From Nemertoderma westbladi (lineage: Eukaryota > Xenacoelomorpha > Nemertodermatida > Nemertodermatidae), in assembly GCA_032718475.1 (NCBI GenBank), contig JAUCBJ010007376.1:62001-126000 (forward strand): a stretch of 64,000 nucleotides of DNA, given 5' to 3'. The first letter of the stretch is position 1, and each line of letters begins with the position of its first letter. The notes below the pieces were generated by a model, which was not told the DNA's origin, did not search any database, and saw nothing but the letters and a program-made list of their open reading frames with translations. Made by a program: the position numbers and the translations under genes. Below are positions 11,011-23,038 of the stretch, piece by piece.

Positions 11011-11456
11011 TCGGCGAGAACTCCAGAAAGCGGGGGAAAGTTAGTAGGACGGGAAGGCGGCGGGAGTCCATCGCGACCGACAAGTCTGCTACATCCTCCG
11101 CAAAGGTAAGACGGGTGCTAGAAATAGATCTGGCGTGTCAGCTCGATCTGGTGGCGTTGGACCAGAGAGAATTAGAGAGGCAGTTGGAAGAAGGGAGTGC
11201 GTTATTAGAGAAAGAGAGGGAGGCTGAGAGGGTCGCGAGGGAGCTAGAGGCGAGAGAGGCAACGAGAATTGAGAGAGAAACAAGGGAGCGCAAAGAAAGG
11301 ATTGCGAGGGAGGCAGAGTCAACCGATCAGAGTTTACAGGAGGATAGAGAAAGGGAGAGAGCGGGAAAACGTGTGCGGGATGTCGGGGTTAGTGACCGCT
11401 ATGGGTCATATGGGCAAAACTGTGAGGACCTGGCGAATATATCTCCCCATAGATAA
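11011..11456 (+). pseudogene. Partial duplicate of the gag-like coiled-coil region
   Basis: 11011-11391 repeats 9493-9931 almost base for base, including the CGGCGAGAACTCCAGAAAG start and the GTGTGCGGGATG end, but lacks about 60 bp within the coiled coil. After GTGTGCGGGATG the sequence diverges into GTTAGTGACCGCTATGGG. The copy opens from an in-frame ATG at 11115 only within the coiled coil, so it cannot make the full protein. It suggests an internal duplication or a second nested copy of the element. Confidence 0.75.
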
Positions 11457-11940
11457 TACACCAGGCGAGTAGCGGCCCACTGGTTGGCTTGGATCTCCAG
11501 CCCGACTGCCCGATGTGCAGTGCAGCAGCCTAAAGTCAGCGCAGGGTCACTGGTTCACGCGCACGAGTTGTGAGGCTGGGGATGTGTTTTGTTCAAACTC
11601 TTACAGCAGGCTGCTAGGGATCTGCCTATGGGGATAAGGATGTGAAAATTGCAGAGTGGTTCATTGTATAAAATGTATCTATAATATAATCAATCGCTGT
11701 CAAATACTGAAATAAGCCTAGAAACTAATGTCCCGCATTTACATTTACAAACATAACAATATTGAAAATAACAGAAAGGTGACTTACCGGCATTTAATAA
11801 TCTGCACAATGAAAACCCAGCACAACAGACCAGATAGACACGGCTTCCAAAGTTTGTAATTAATTAGATTCTCCAAACTGCTCACGCTGACAAAGAGATA
11901 ATAGCACCATTGAACAACAGAACTGCATTTGAATATAATT

Positions 11941-12070
11941 CGTGCGTGCGTGAGCGCGTGCGTGAGGATGTGCGTGAGCGCGTGCGTGAGGATGTGCGTG
12001 AGCGCATGCGTGAGTATGTGCGTGAGCGCGTGCGTGAGGATGTGTGTGAGCGCGTGCGTGAGTATGTGCG
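11941..12070 (+). repeat. 24-bp alternating purine-pyrimidine minisatellite
   Basis: About five copies of a 24-bp unit made of GTGCGTGAGCGC followed by GTGCGTGAGGAT variants (also GAGTAT). The GTGCGC-type alternation favours Z-DNA. A His/Thr/Ala-rich reading on the minus strand through it is a by-product of the repeat. Confidence 0.85.
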
Positions 12071-12963
12071 GTAACCAAATTAAGTGACCGCTATGACTGT
12101 AGGCCTTAGATGGCCAAAGTACTGCACTGCTAAATAGATGACAGCACAAACCAACAAGCTATCTACCTACATACTGACAACGTGAATTAATGACACCTGA
12201 GAAATAGAGTGTACTATACTTATGGGAGCTACTCTGTACAGAGGTCAACCTGTTGTATGAAGTGTAACATTAAACTAAGTATAAACCCCTGCTATTGGCT
12301 CGGCTATTAATTATCGAGTTTGTTAGGCGCCGGAACCAAAGCTAAAGGCTACCTCTAATCAGAGCAAATATAATCGCACAATAATATTATGGGCCTAAGA
12401 TTTCGTTGCTAAGTAGATATCACCAGTAAATATAAATGGAATGCATATTAGTTCGCGAAAAGCTTATTGGAGAGAGGATGGACAATACAGTGCACCCTAA
12501 AAAATATTTTTTTTGAAAAAAAATTATTTTTTATAAACCCAAAGATACAGCATCAAAGGATAACTGCACTTCCCTAAGCTATTTTCAAACTGAAAGTAAA
12601 TCTTTTAATTTTTTTTAAACCCCCCTTTGGCCGCGAAATTTGTTTACAAGATTGTGTAAGAACACCCCACCCGCTGTGTCTATGTGGTTACCCCATTCCC
12701 TTACTCAGCCTAACTAAGTCCCCCAAAAATAACAATCCTTGCACCGTGCACACAAGTTATTACGAAAAAGAACAATGCCGGTAAGTATATAGCACCAAAT
12801 TACAAGTTATTACATAGAAAATAATTCCGGTAAGTAATAACACCAAACTTAATCAGAAAATAACAATACCAGTAGATAAACTACAGATATACGTATATAT
12901 AGATAGTACAAATAACGTTCTACAAAGTGACCGAACATGTTAACCAATCCTTCACCGAGTTCT

Positions 12964-13035
12964 GAGTTCGAGATTGATTCCACCATAGAGTTCGAGGTTG
13001 AGTCCACCAGAATTCGTGATTGAGTCCACCATCGC
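12964..13035. repeat. 24-bp triplication
   Basis: Three tandem units starting at 12964, 12988 and 13012, sharing GAGTTCGAGRTTGAKTCCACC. The third is more diverged (ATTCGTGATTGAGTCCACC). They may lie within the LTR or leader of the adjacent BEL element. Confidence 0.7.
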
Positions 13036-13819
13036 CGTTTTATCAGTCACCATGTTCGCTCATGAGTTCGTTGATAGATGAGAAATCTTTCAGTTTGAGT
13101 TTGAATGTCCCGCCACCATGTTGCGCCAAGGCCTCCTCTCGATGTAGACTATATGGGTTACTTAGTTAATCCATCATCGAAGTTGCATTAAAAGTAAAAT
13201 GAATGATATTAGTTACGTTTTATGAATGTTACAATGAAATCATCCTGAACTACATAAGTCCCCCGTCACTGTCATGTCTGTGCCACGTTAGACCCCGACA
13301 ATCCAATTATTTAGTAGTAATTAGCGTATGAGATTAATTGAAACTGATATCACCACCATAATAATAAGTATACATAAAGTTTGTTTGGGCTATACCACGT
13401 CCCCTGGCATGGTGACCAGCTCACGCGTTTGCGCCCTCAGCATTAAAGTTTATTCAACGTTTAGTTCCAGTACCATGATTTACGTAATTAGCTGATGCGG
13501 AAGTGTATGCATCCGATTTTGCACTCGTAGTTTCATACAACAAAATTGTCACCATTTTATAATAGTTTATCATATGTCGGTTGTCGCCCGTATCAGTGTT
13601 GCTAGGTTACATTACATACATCATGTTGCTAAGTTACATATATACACATCACATTGCTAGGTTACATATACATACGGTTGCTAGGTTATATGGACGCCGC
13701 AAATCCTTTCTGAAGTCGTATCTGTTTCTTGCTTCATATATATCTTCAGACGTACAAAAAAAAAACAGTGTAGTAGTAAAGGAACAAATAGTTTCAATGA
13801 GTTCAAAAATAGTTCCAAC

Positions 13820-16800
13820 TTAGCCGTCGTTCGCTGGCCGACCTTTACTGTTTTCTATAACTGTCCCGCCAGATGGAAATGTTACACCTTCTAACAGGCA
13901 TAACTTCGTTATATGACGAAGGTATGTCGATCCATTGTAACGCACTCTCGCTGATCTTACCAAACCGTCATTTCCCATATTCACTGACTCCACAATGGCC
14001 GTTACCCATGCACCTCGATCCTTAGTGTCACTCATTACTAGGACTAGGTCGCCTGGCTGCAAGTTGCGCTCCCGAGTAAACCACCGTTGTCGCTCACACA
14101 GTAGTGGAAGATATTCGTCTAAGTACCGAGTCCAGAAGATATGTGCAAGTTGCTGTCCCTGTTCCCACGTCCTGCGTGCGTAAATGGCGTCGGTGTCAAA
14201 TTGCCCCGGAACTCGTGAAGCAGGCCGTCTGAGTAGGAGGTCATTTGGTGTGAGTGGTTGGTCCGCCGTTGGATCATCGGTTGCGGCGCACAATGGTCTA
14301 GAGTTCATGATTCTTGCGATCTCTGCTAAGGCCATTCTCAGTGTGTCTTCGTCAACTAATGCATTGCTGAGTGTTGCTTTCAGTCCATTCTTTACTATTC
14401 CTATTTGTCTCTCCCAAACCCCACTTGTATGCGATGCGTATGGAACTTGAAATTCCCACTCGGTCCCAGGTCCTATTTGTTTACTTATTATACCGCTGTT
14501 CCACTTCGTCATTGCTTCACACAGTTCTCGCTCGGCCCCAACAAAATTGGTCCAATATCGGATCGTATTAGTTTCACATCGCCGTGTGCGCATATAAATC
14601 GTCGATAAACATTAATAAACGACGCCGCAGATGCATCATGTGCAATGTCGAGGGCCACAGCCCGGCTGGTCAGGCAAGTGAAGATTGCCCCCCATCGTTT
14701 CTCTGTCCCCCTTCCTCGTGTCACGTACATAGGTCCCCAGTAGTCACATCCACAGTAGGTAAAACAGGGTTCGAATGCGGTTATCCTGTCTAGAGGTAGG
14801 GGCGCCATCAGTTGTTTCATGGCTCTGGGGTGTATTTTTTTACAGGTTATGCATCTAGATATGATTTTCTTGACTAGTGCTTGTCCACCTATGATCCAGA
14901 AACGCTTCCTAACGCTTGCCACGGTATGCTCTCGGCCTGCGTGCAAGTTGTGTCGGTGCAGCTGCGTGATGACCATTCTGGCCATAAGACCCTTTGAGTG
15001 GAGGATTATCGGCTCCTTCATGTCGCGGTCTACCGGAGCCTGTACAATTCTACTCCCCATTCGTAGTATGTGATTTCCATCCAGGAAGGGATTTAGTTTA
15101 TATAACGGGCTGGATTTAAGTACAGCTGCTCCACCTCGTAGTTTGTTTAACTCAGTAGGAAATTCAATTTCCTGTGAATGTTGCAGTAGTTGCCTTTCTG
15201 CCAGCAGACGTTCTCTCACGCTTAGTCTACCCTTTCCCCAACTGTTTGGCATTGCTTTCATTATGGAGTCTGAGTAATATTGCAGAGGTCTACGGTGAGT
15301 TGTTGCGGTTGTCCCGAAATTTACTTCGTGCTCTTGACGTTCTGCTTTCCTAACAAGTGCGACTTGCTGCATCCATATTTTATATCTAGAAAGCCATGCC
15401 ACACGTTGGATGGCCTTTTCCAGTTTTTCGTTAGAGTTCAAGATTTTTTCCAATAGGTTGTTTTCAGCTAACGGTCTCTTCGTTGCTAACATAACATCTA
15501 CCTTCTGCTTAGACAGGACAGACTCTTCATAGTCTATGAGATCCTGGTAGGACATTTCGTCCACTCTCCTCTCGTTGTCTCTTAAACTTGCGTCTGGTTT
15601 AAACGCAGTATGGTCCCCAACCGCTTCCGTGAGTGGGTGATCCACGATTGTATCGTTTATTAAAGGCTGTAGAACCCAAGACATTTGGTCACCAACATTG
15701 TTTGTCCCATTTGGGTTATGCAGTTCCGTGGCAGCCACCGGTTCTGGCTCTTTGGTATCTGCTGCGTGGTCCTGCTCATGAACTATCGTACCTTCTTTGA
15801 TCATGACTAGCGCACATGCTTTACGTACTTCTTTCCTACCTTGTGTTGGTTCTGGGATTCTTTTTAGTTGTTTTCGGCGAAAATCTGTTCGTGCCTCCAC
15901 CGCATTGTCTAGTTCAGGTTCATGTATGTATGGTACGTCGTCCCTTGGGTTCATGTCCCCTGGCAAGGGGTTTTTCTTTAACTCCATACCTGGTTCTGGC
16001 TGCTTCCCCATATACATGAAGTCTGCTGATGGCCATTCTGTCTGACTGGTTAGAAGAAATTGTGGCCCTTCACTCCATATCTTGAAGCTTTTGATGAACT
16101 CTCGCGGAAATGCTCCCCTACTTGCCATATCAGCTGGGTTGTCCTTACCCCTAACGTGGTGCCATTGGTCTGGTCTCGATACGGATGTAATTTCGTGTAC
16201 TCGGTTCAGTATGAAGGTGGGATACCTCCTTCCCTCGTTTGCTATATAGTTTAAGGTTGTTCGTGAGTCACTCCAGTAGTGTGCTTGGTTGATTTTAATA
16301 TCTATTTCCTCCAGGATGGTTCTTGCAAGTTGGATTGCTAAAACGGCAGATTGGAGTTCCTTCCTTGGTATTGATATAAACTTGTAGTGAGATGTCCGTG
16401 TTTTCGAGGCTACAAAGGCAGTCATAGCTGTGCGCTCCAGCTCATCAAGTTGCTCAGTCAGCACTGGCTCTAATGGTATAGGTTCTGTCATCATCAACTT
16501 CCTTAAATACGCTACTGCTCCATAGCCAGTCTCACATGCGTTGCAGAATGTATGCAGCTCTATCCAATCTGAGTCATCCCTATCTGGAAAATACGGTCCT
16601 GCAAACTTGACTTGATTGACTAGGTGCAGCTGGTCCACCCAGGTCTCCCAACGTTCTAGAAAGTCATTACTTAGGTTATCGTCCCAGCCTGGTGTGGTTA
16701 GGGTTAATTCTCTCATAAACCTCTTTCCTATTAGTACGACAGGGCCGATGAATCCCAAAGGATCATATATACTTGCGATGATAGATATACAGTCTCTCTT

Positions 16801-17920
16801 AGTCTTTGATCCTCGGCGTGGAACTGACTGTATGGCGATTGTATCATTATGTGTATCCCATTTGAGTCCGAGCATTCTGGCTATTGGAAGATTATCCAAA
16901 TCTAGGTCTATATCTGGCCCTGCTCGACGCTCTTTTGGAATCGCTGCCATGAATTCTTTCGAGTTGCTCATAAACTTAGTCAAGTTGAACCCACCCATTG
17001 CTAGACATCTTATCAGTTCATCAGCTAGTTCAAGTGCGGTTTTGTAACATCTGCAGGATTTCATACCATCGTCAACATAGAAGTATCTTAGTATGGTTTT
17101 TATTGCCTCCTCTGAGAATCTATTTTTATTGTCATTTGCTACGCGTCTTAGTGTGGCTCCCGCGTTGCTTGGCGAGGACTTGGCTCCGAAGGGATTTACT
17201 AGCATCTGGTATATCTCTGGTGTAGTCTCCCTACCCTCATCATAAAATAAAAAACGTAGGCTATCTGCATCTTTTTCTGGGACCCTTATCTGGTAGTACA
17301 TGGCCTCTATATCGCAGGCAAAGGCTACTTTCTCAAGTCGAAAACGAATTAGAACTCCAAGTAGTAGACTGGTCTGAGATGGTCCGTCAAGCAATTGGGA
17401 ATTCAGTGATTGCCCCTTGTAAACTGCTGCAGCGTCGAATACGATTCTAATTTTCTCCTTGTTGGGGTTAACTACGTAGTGGTGAGGTAGGTAGTATGTG
17501 GTTCTAGAATTTACCAGTTCATTAGAGTTCATCTTCCTTGCATAGCCCTTGTCTAGGTAAGTTTGTAGGATTCCTCTATATTCCTTCTCCTTCCCTGGGT
17601 TCCTCAAGAAGCGTTTCTGCAAGCTATTGAGTCTACTTAGGGCCAGTAAATAATTATTTATTAGTATGGGTTGTTCCAGTTTCCATAGTAACGGGGCTTG
17701 GTAGTGAGCCTCTGGCAACAGCACTATCTGTTTTTGCAATTCCACGACACGATTATCCTCTGGGGTTCTCCGAGTAATTTCTGATGGGGTGTTAAATCCC
17801 TGTCCCTCCAGTGACCAGAAGTGATGTAGATGACGGTTTAGGTTTTTTTCCGGTTCAGTTACTAATGGAGAATTGATAGGGTCGTAAATAACTGCATCCT
17901 CGTTACAAAGTCCGGCTGTA
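13820..17920 (-). pseudogene. BEL/Pao pol: reverse transcriptase, RNase H, integrase
   Basis: The main frame 14509-17745 (1078 codons) carries the Pao hallmarks KIRIVFDAAAVYKGQSLN (about 98-115), motif A FACDIEAMYYQI (142-153) and the catalytic YFYVDDGMKS (221-230). An RNase H region follows with YWSDSRTTLNYI, and then an H2C2 integrase finger (HRHNLHAGREHT..CITCKKIHP) and the first integrase aspartate in CDYWGPMYV. The second aspartate is in IRSDIG near the end. A frameshift at about 14570 moves the rest into 13820-14593, which holds FVGAERELCEAM and the third catalytic residue in GVWERQIGIV, plus the C-terminal domain. Codons before 17745 continue in frame to about 17920 without a start, so pol was made as a polyprotein. 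All six catalytic acids seem present; the frame breaks inactivate it. Confidence 0.92.
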
Positions 17921-19733
17921 TTAGATAGTGCTGCAACAACGACGTTCTAGCATTACATTAGCTTTCTTTGGGCCGGCTAGACACCAACCGAAGATGGTTT
18001 CTATTGCAAAGGGTTCGTTTTTAAATGGATTACCCCAACGTTGCTGTTTGCGATAGTGTGCCATAGGAACATTCACGCCAATTATCATTACAATATGATG
18101 AATGTCTACTTCTGGGTAGTCTAGTTTTTCCTTCAAATCATCTAGATGAGGCCACCTTGTCATCGTTTTATCTGGCATCTGACTATCGAAATGCATGCCC
18201 TCATGCACATTAACATTATGGATCATTATTTCCGCCTCATATCCTTTCATAACGGCAGTGACGCTGCAGGTGATTTGCCCCACTTGCATTTCTTGTTCTT
18301 CTCCAAACAGAGCGCCAACCCAAATATTTCTATATTTTACCATAGGCCTGATCAGTTTTGCTGCCTCTTTATCAATGAAGCACGTAGAGCCTCCAGAGTC
18401 CAATATCGCGTAGGCTGTAACGCTCCATTTTGCTCCATCAGGGTTTGTAATCCGTATTGGAATAACGGGTAACATACTGGTGTAGTCGTCAGTGGTTCTC
18501 AGTACTAGTACGACCTTGTTATCACCTGGATGCTGTTCTTTGTCGGTCTTTTCTTTTGATCTCCCTGTGGATGGATGTAGTAGTGAGTGGTGTGTGGCGT
18601 CACTGCAGAGTGCACATTTCCCTACAGTTCTGCACGACTCCCTCGGGTGCACCCCTAGACAGTAGTCACACATTGCCTTTGATTGCACATATGCCAAGCG
18701 TCCGTCATAACTTAACTCTAAAAACTTTCTGCATGAGTATACGCGATGGCCTAGTTCATTGCAAAATATACATTTTAGTGGTCTAGATACTCCGGGTAGC
18801 TGTCTTGGATTAGTTTGCATTCGTTGTTGTTGTTGAGGTAATAGGCCAGAGTATACGACATTTTGTGAATAGTTTGGCCTCAGATTTTGATTATTGCTGC
18901 TGTAGGGCTTCGACTGAGCACTAAAAATATTTCCAGGATTGTTGAACTGTGGACATTATTTGGATACTGGTATTTTTGGTCCGGTTTATTAATATGTTGG
19001 CTGTGTTGTTGTCCTTGCATAATCTGTCCTGGACATTGCGTAGTGGCAAGCATATTTCTATGCTGATTATAGTTTTGTACTTTGTCCGCTCCCTCTTTTG
19101 CTCTAACGGGTGCGACTAGAGTAGTTTGTTTTATTGGTGGTATGATGTCACCTTTAGGAATTCTTTCCTTTTCATTTCTTTGGCTTCGCAGGTAGTGCTT
19201 GCGAGATTCGTCCACTTGAAACACATTTTCGTTCTCAATCGATGCACTTTCGTAGATGAAAGATGCCATTTCGAATAAATTTGGTTCCCTGTTGAGATTT
19301 TCTCCCGTATGAAACGCTGTTTTTGCCCACCGTCGTTGGACATGCACTGGGCAGTTGGCCATGATTTTCTTCATGTTGGACTGTGTATGTAGCTCGCGAG
19401 GGCGTTTTAGATGTTGTAATAATGTGATTGAGTTGTTAATGTCATCCGAGTATTCCTGCAATCCTTCCTGGTCATTTTCAGCTATCATATCATGGTCTAC
19501 CAGTTTGGCCACAGATCTCTCTATAATTAGGTTTGGTAGTCCATACCTTTCTTGAAACACATGTAGTGCTTTTGCATAACCCCCTTGTAGACCTTCGTAG
19601 TTTTCAATTAGTCTTCTAGGTGGTCCGCAGGTGTACATCAGCAGCATACTTAGTTTCTCTGAGTCGCTGATGTCACTAATATGCACCCTATCGTGGAAGT
19701 TCTGGATGAAAGTTTGGTAGAAAGAAAGGGGTT
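17921..19733 (-). pseudogene. BEL/Pao gag, zinc knuckles and aspartic protease
   Basis: 18880-19733 is the gag capsid region (YQTFIQNFHDRVHISDI, EKLSMLLMYTCGPPRRLI), open without a start at its 5' end because the element is truncated. A frameshift near 18950 leads to the frame 17921-18940. That frame holds two zinc knuckles, CIFCNELGHRVYSC and the BEL-type CDYCLGVHPRESC..CALCSDATHHSLLH, followed by the protease site AILDSGGSTCFID. A glutamine run (LPQQQQ) precedes the first knuckle. A further shift near 17930 separates this frame from pol. Confidence 0.88.
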
Positions 19734-19951
19734 AGGTAACCTAACCCAGGAGGCACACTTGGTTCAGGGTGTAACAAAAGGACCCCTACAGTCGGCAGCA
19801 GGGCTGTAGGCCATGGATAGGCGGAAGGTAATCAACCAACGGCTAGACATGCTGACAAGGTCGGCGGAAGGTAATCAACCAACGGCGATCTACTGCGAAG
19901 GCGCTTGTAGGAGTTGCGACCACAAGCGGTTTACTCCCGCAACTGAAAGAT

Positions 19952-21812
19952 ATGAGTATGAGAACCCTCCAGGAGAAATACCGGCTCGGTCGTCGCCCGG
20001 GTCAACAAGGACCGCGTCCCCCAGTGGTACACCAGGCTGGGGTCGATAAATTGGCTACTGGAACAGAAGACCGAGAAGAAAGAAGAACCAACTTGTTGAA
20101 ATGTAAAAAGACTCTAAAGATTGCTACAATGAACGCACGCACGCTGAAAGCACATACCAAACAGGGTGACATGGTCGCTCTGGCAAGGGAATATAACATC
20201 GACATCATGTGCATCCAAGAACATCGGATTTGTCATGAAGACACTGCCATGAAGTACAATGACATTGGAAGTGGATGGACGTTAGTAACAAGCTCAGCAG
20301 TAAGAAACTCGGCCAATGCATCAAATGGTGGAGTAGGAATTCTGCTAAGCCCATTTGCACTTAAGACCCTAAACAACATCGAATCTATAAATTCCTGGGT
20401 TATGATCGCAACATTTGATGGGAATCCCAAGGCAACAGTTATATGTTGCTACAGTCCAACCAATGCCTCAGAGCCAGAACAAGCAGTCAAGTTTTATGAA
20501 GAACTGACTGGACTTATAAAGGACATTCCGAAACACAATGTTAAAGTCATTGCTGGTGACCTGAATGCCCAAATTGGCCCAGAAGACATCAAGGGTTACA
20601 CCTATAACACCAGTTCTAACAGAAATGGGTACTTACTTTTAGACCTAATGGAAGAATGTGAATTGATACCAACAAACAACACATTCGAAAAGAGTAAGGG
20701 GAAGCTATGGACCTTTCAATACCCTAATGGAACCAAAGCACAACTGGATTACATCCTCATAAACAAAAAGTGGAGAAACAGCATGATCAACTGCGAGGCA
20801 TACAGCTCGTTCAACCTAATTGGTTCGTACCACAGAATTGTGACTGCAGAGATCAGACTCAGTTTGAGAGCCAGCAAACCCAGGACAAGCAAGCAAATCA
20901 AATATGACTGGGAAAAACTCAGAACTGACAATGCTGTAAAGGATGCTTATACAGTAGAAGTTCAAAACCACTTTGAAGCACTTCAGTCAATGGATGAAGA
21001 CCAATCAACCGATTCAATATACCAGAATATAATAACAGCCCACAAGGAATCAGCTAAGAGGAATATCCCACCGAAACCCAAACGAAAACAATATGTGCCA
21101 TGGCAAAACGCTGAGGTTACTTGTAAGAGAGAAGATCTTAAGATAGCCTACAAAGTTAAAACCGAACAACCAACAACCGAAAACATTAACAAGGTTGAGA
21201 AAGCTAAGGACGATCTTAAATTGGCCTACAACATCAGCCAGGAAAAGTACATACAGGATAAAACTGAAGCAATTACAACTGCTCACATACAGCAACAATC
21301 AAGACTTACCTGGCAAACTGTAAATGAGGTATCTGGTCGGAAAAGTTGTGCAAAGGGGCGCCTCAAAGCCGATAGTCCTGAAGAACGTGTTGGGAAGTGG
21401 AAAAATCACTTCAGCAACTTGCTTGGGCAGCCACCAAACATCGAGGTCAGCCCTACAAGGAAAATATATGACAAGACACTACCTATAGAAACAGGGGACT
21501 TCACACCTGCCGAACTCCAAAGAAGCATTAAAAGCATGTCCAATAATAAAGCGAGTGGATTAGATGAAATCCCAGCGGAGGTATGGAAAACCGGAGTGCT
21601 AAACAGACCATTATTGAATGTTTGCAACCGGATGTTAAAAGAGGAAAAACCACCACCAATTTGGACTAAAGGTCAACTAAAGCCTCTCCCCAAGAAAGGA
21701 GACCTCGGCATACCAACAAACTATCGTGGGATCTGTCTGCTTGTGGTAGCTGCCAAAATATACAATAAAATGATTCTATATAGGATTAGGCCTCACATAG
21801 AGTGTGACGGGA
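19952..21812 (+). pseudogene. LINE A endonuclease and N-terminal reverse transcriptase
   Basis: The frame from ATG 19952 encodes an APE-type endonuclease: IATMNARTL (metal-site Asn), IQEHRI, the GDLNAQIG motif, LDYILI, and the last motif GSYHRIVTAEI. In active family members this last motif is SDHR; here the catalytic Asp is Tyr, while the fragment at 49.5 kb keeps GSDHRIVT. A linker and the reverse transcriptase fingers follow (KASGLDEIPAEVWK, LKPLPKKGDL, NYRGICLL, YRIRPHIE). Coding then breaks at the solo LTR. Comparison with LINE B shows roughly 70 residues, including the motif-A aspartate region, missing between this part and the downstream part. Confidence 0.9.
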
Positions 21813-22081
21813 TCCGGGAATCCCGACCGGTTGATTTATTTACGCGTCCCCACCGCCAGTGAAAGAGTTTGTTATCTTGTTATCGTTTGAACTGAGTAAT
21901 GAGTTATAATATAAAATATAGTCAGATAAGATAGATAGCACAATTGAGATTCACGGTAATACAGAATATACAATATAGTTGGTGATGGTGGCGGCGACGG
22001 TAATAAAATGTTACCGTTCTGCCCTAACTGAACTGAGTAAACTGAACTATAATATAAAACACTAACCGGTAATATGTTACA
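21813..22081 (-). mobile_element. Solo LTR inside LINE A
   Basis: 269 bp, read on the minus strand, starting TGTAACATATTACC and ending CGTCACA. It is homologous in reverse orientation to the LTR at 8484-8760. No internal element sequence accompanies it, so it is a solo LTR of the kind left by LTR-LTR recombination. The bases on its two sides do not form a target duplication, and LINE codons are missing across it, so a deletion accompanied or followed insertion. Confidence 0.8.
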
Positions 22082-23038
22082 CCGTGTTGGCCTTACTACC
22101 CAGCTGATGCCTCTCCTGTCCCCCCATTTCTCAATCCTGGCTGGCGTACTGCAAGGTGACACATTAGCACCATTACTATTTGTAATTGTGCTGGATTACG
22201 CAATGAGGACGGCCACAAAGGGTGAAGACCTGGGATTTACACTTCAAGAACGCAGAAGTAGTAGATATCCGGCAACTACAGTCACAGACACCGACTTTGC
22301 GGATGACATCGCCCTGCTCTCTAATACCCTAGCAGATGCACAGCTTCTACTAAATAAAGTGGAGGGCTGCTAAGGAGGTTGGATTGCATATAAATGCTAC
22401 AAAGACCGAATTCATGACCTTTAATGTTGATGGAAATTTGACAACCATTGATAATAAATCAACTAAGGAAGGTCGATGACTTCCAGTACCTTGGATCATG
22501 GATAGAGAGTAGCAAAAATGATATAGAAGTTAGGAAAGCAAAGGCTTGGGTAGCTCTATCAAAAATGGATACCATCTGGAAATCAGATCTATCCAGGCAC
22601 CTGAAGACTAAGTTCTTTCGAGCCACAGTGGAAAGTGTATTTTTATATGGGGGTGAGACCTGGACACTGACTAAATCACTTGAACAACGAATTGATGGTT
22701 GCTACACAAGACTACTAAGGGCAGCCCTAAACATCAGCTGGAGACAACACATGACAAACGCCGAGCTTTATGGTACAATACCACCTGTATCAATCACCCT
22801 CCGTGAACGCAGATTAAGATTCAGTGGGCACTGCTGGCGAAGTAAAGACGAGGTCATACCAGATCTACTTTTCTGGCAACCAACTCATGGAAAGCGTAGT
22901 CGTGGACGACCGGCCATAACATATATAGATCAACTTGAAAGAGATACTGAACTTATGAGAAACGAAATTGCGACAACTATGGAGAATCGGGAAGCCTGGA
23001 AGGATCTCATTTCCACTGTCCGAGTTTGCTCGACCTAG
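22082..23038 (+). pseudogene. LINE A C-terminal reverse transcriptase part
   Basis: Resumes after the solo LTR with LAGVLQGDTLAPLLFVIVLD and the catalytic FADDIALLS. One extra G near 22367 shifts the frame at the KVEGC stop, and a second shift lies at about 22460 before VDDFQYLGSWIES. The last part, 22470-23038, holds the typical RTE-like end: KAKAWVALSKMDTIWKS, FLYGGETWTLT, RRLRFSGHCWRSKDEV, KRSRGRPAITYIDQL, and finally NREAWKDLISTVRVCST before TAG. These last 18 codons are the seed of the adjacent satellite. Confidence 0.88.

Larger units (their letters stand above)
11457..13819. other. Non-coding region with small tandem repeats
   Basis: About 2.4 kb without a supportable gene. It holds a 24-bp GTGCGTGAGCGC-type minisatellite (11941-12070), AT-rich single-copy DNA (12080-12900), a 24-bp triplication (12964-13035) and a diverged TTGCTAGGTTACAT tandem (13598-13690). 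Part of 12900-13800 may be the 3' untranslated region and LTR of the minus-strand BEL element, but no second LTR copy is available to define it. Confidence 0.5.
13820..19733 (-). mobile_element. Decayed BEL/Pao LTR retrotransposon
   Basis: Minus-strand element with the order gag, zinc knuckles, aspartic protease, reverse transcriptase, RNase H, integrase, which is the BEL/Pao plan. Its gag N-terminus is cut off at about 19733, exactly where LINE A begins, so LINE sequence replaced the 5' end and 5' LTR. The 3' LTR is not delimited. At least three frameshifts separate the reading frames (near 18950, 17930 and 14570). Confidence 0.92.
19735..23038 (+). mobile_element. RTE-like non-LTR retrotransposon 'A', interrupted
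   Basis: Plus-strand LINE inserted at the truncated end of the BEL element. Its 5' leader (19735-19951) includes a 22-bp direct repeat of GCGGAAGGTAATCAACC-type sequence at 19819 and 19863. An apurinic endonuclease and reverse transcriptase frame follows, broken by a solo LTR at 21813-22081, and the C-terminal part runs to the TAG stop at 23036-23038. The 3' end is a (TAG)n tract that leads into the 100-bp satellite. A separate fragment of the same family is at 49509-49700. Confidence 0.88.

Noticed and set aside
11784..12149. Minus-strand frame rich in LTHILTHA
   Set aside because: Encoded mainly by the 24-bp minisatellite; no domain.
13581..13823. Plus-strand 80-codon frame
   Set aside because: Made of the diverged TTGCTAGGTTACAT tandem repeat and flanking AT-rich DNA.
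19722..19748. Telomere-like TTAGG/CCTAA words
   Set aside because: A single palindromic occurrence, not a repeat array.
19813..20049. Separate small ORF before the LINE A frame
   Set aside because: Out of frame with the endonuclease, contains the repeated leader sequence, and has no domain; more likely LINE leader.
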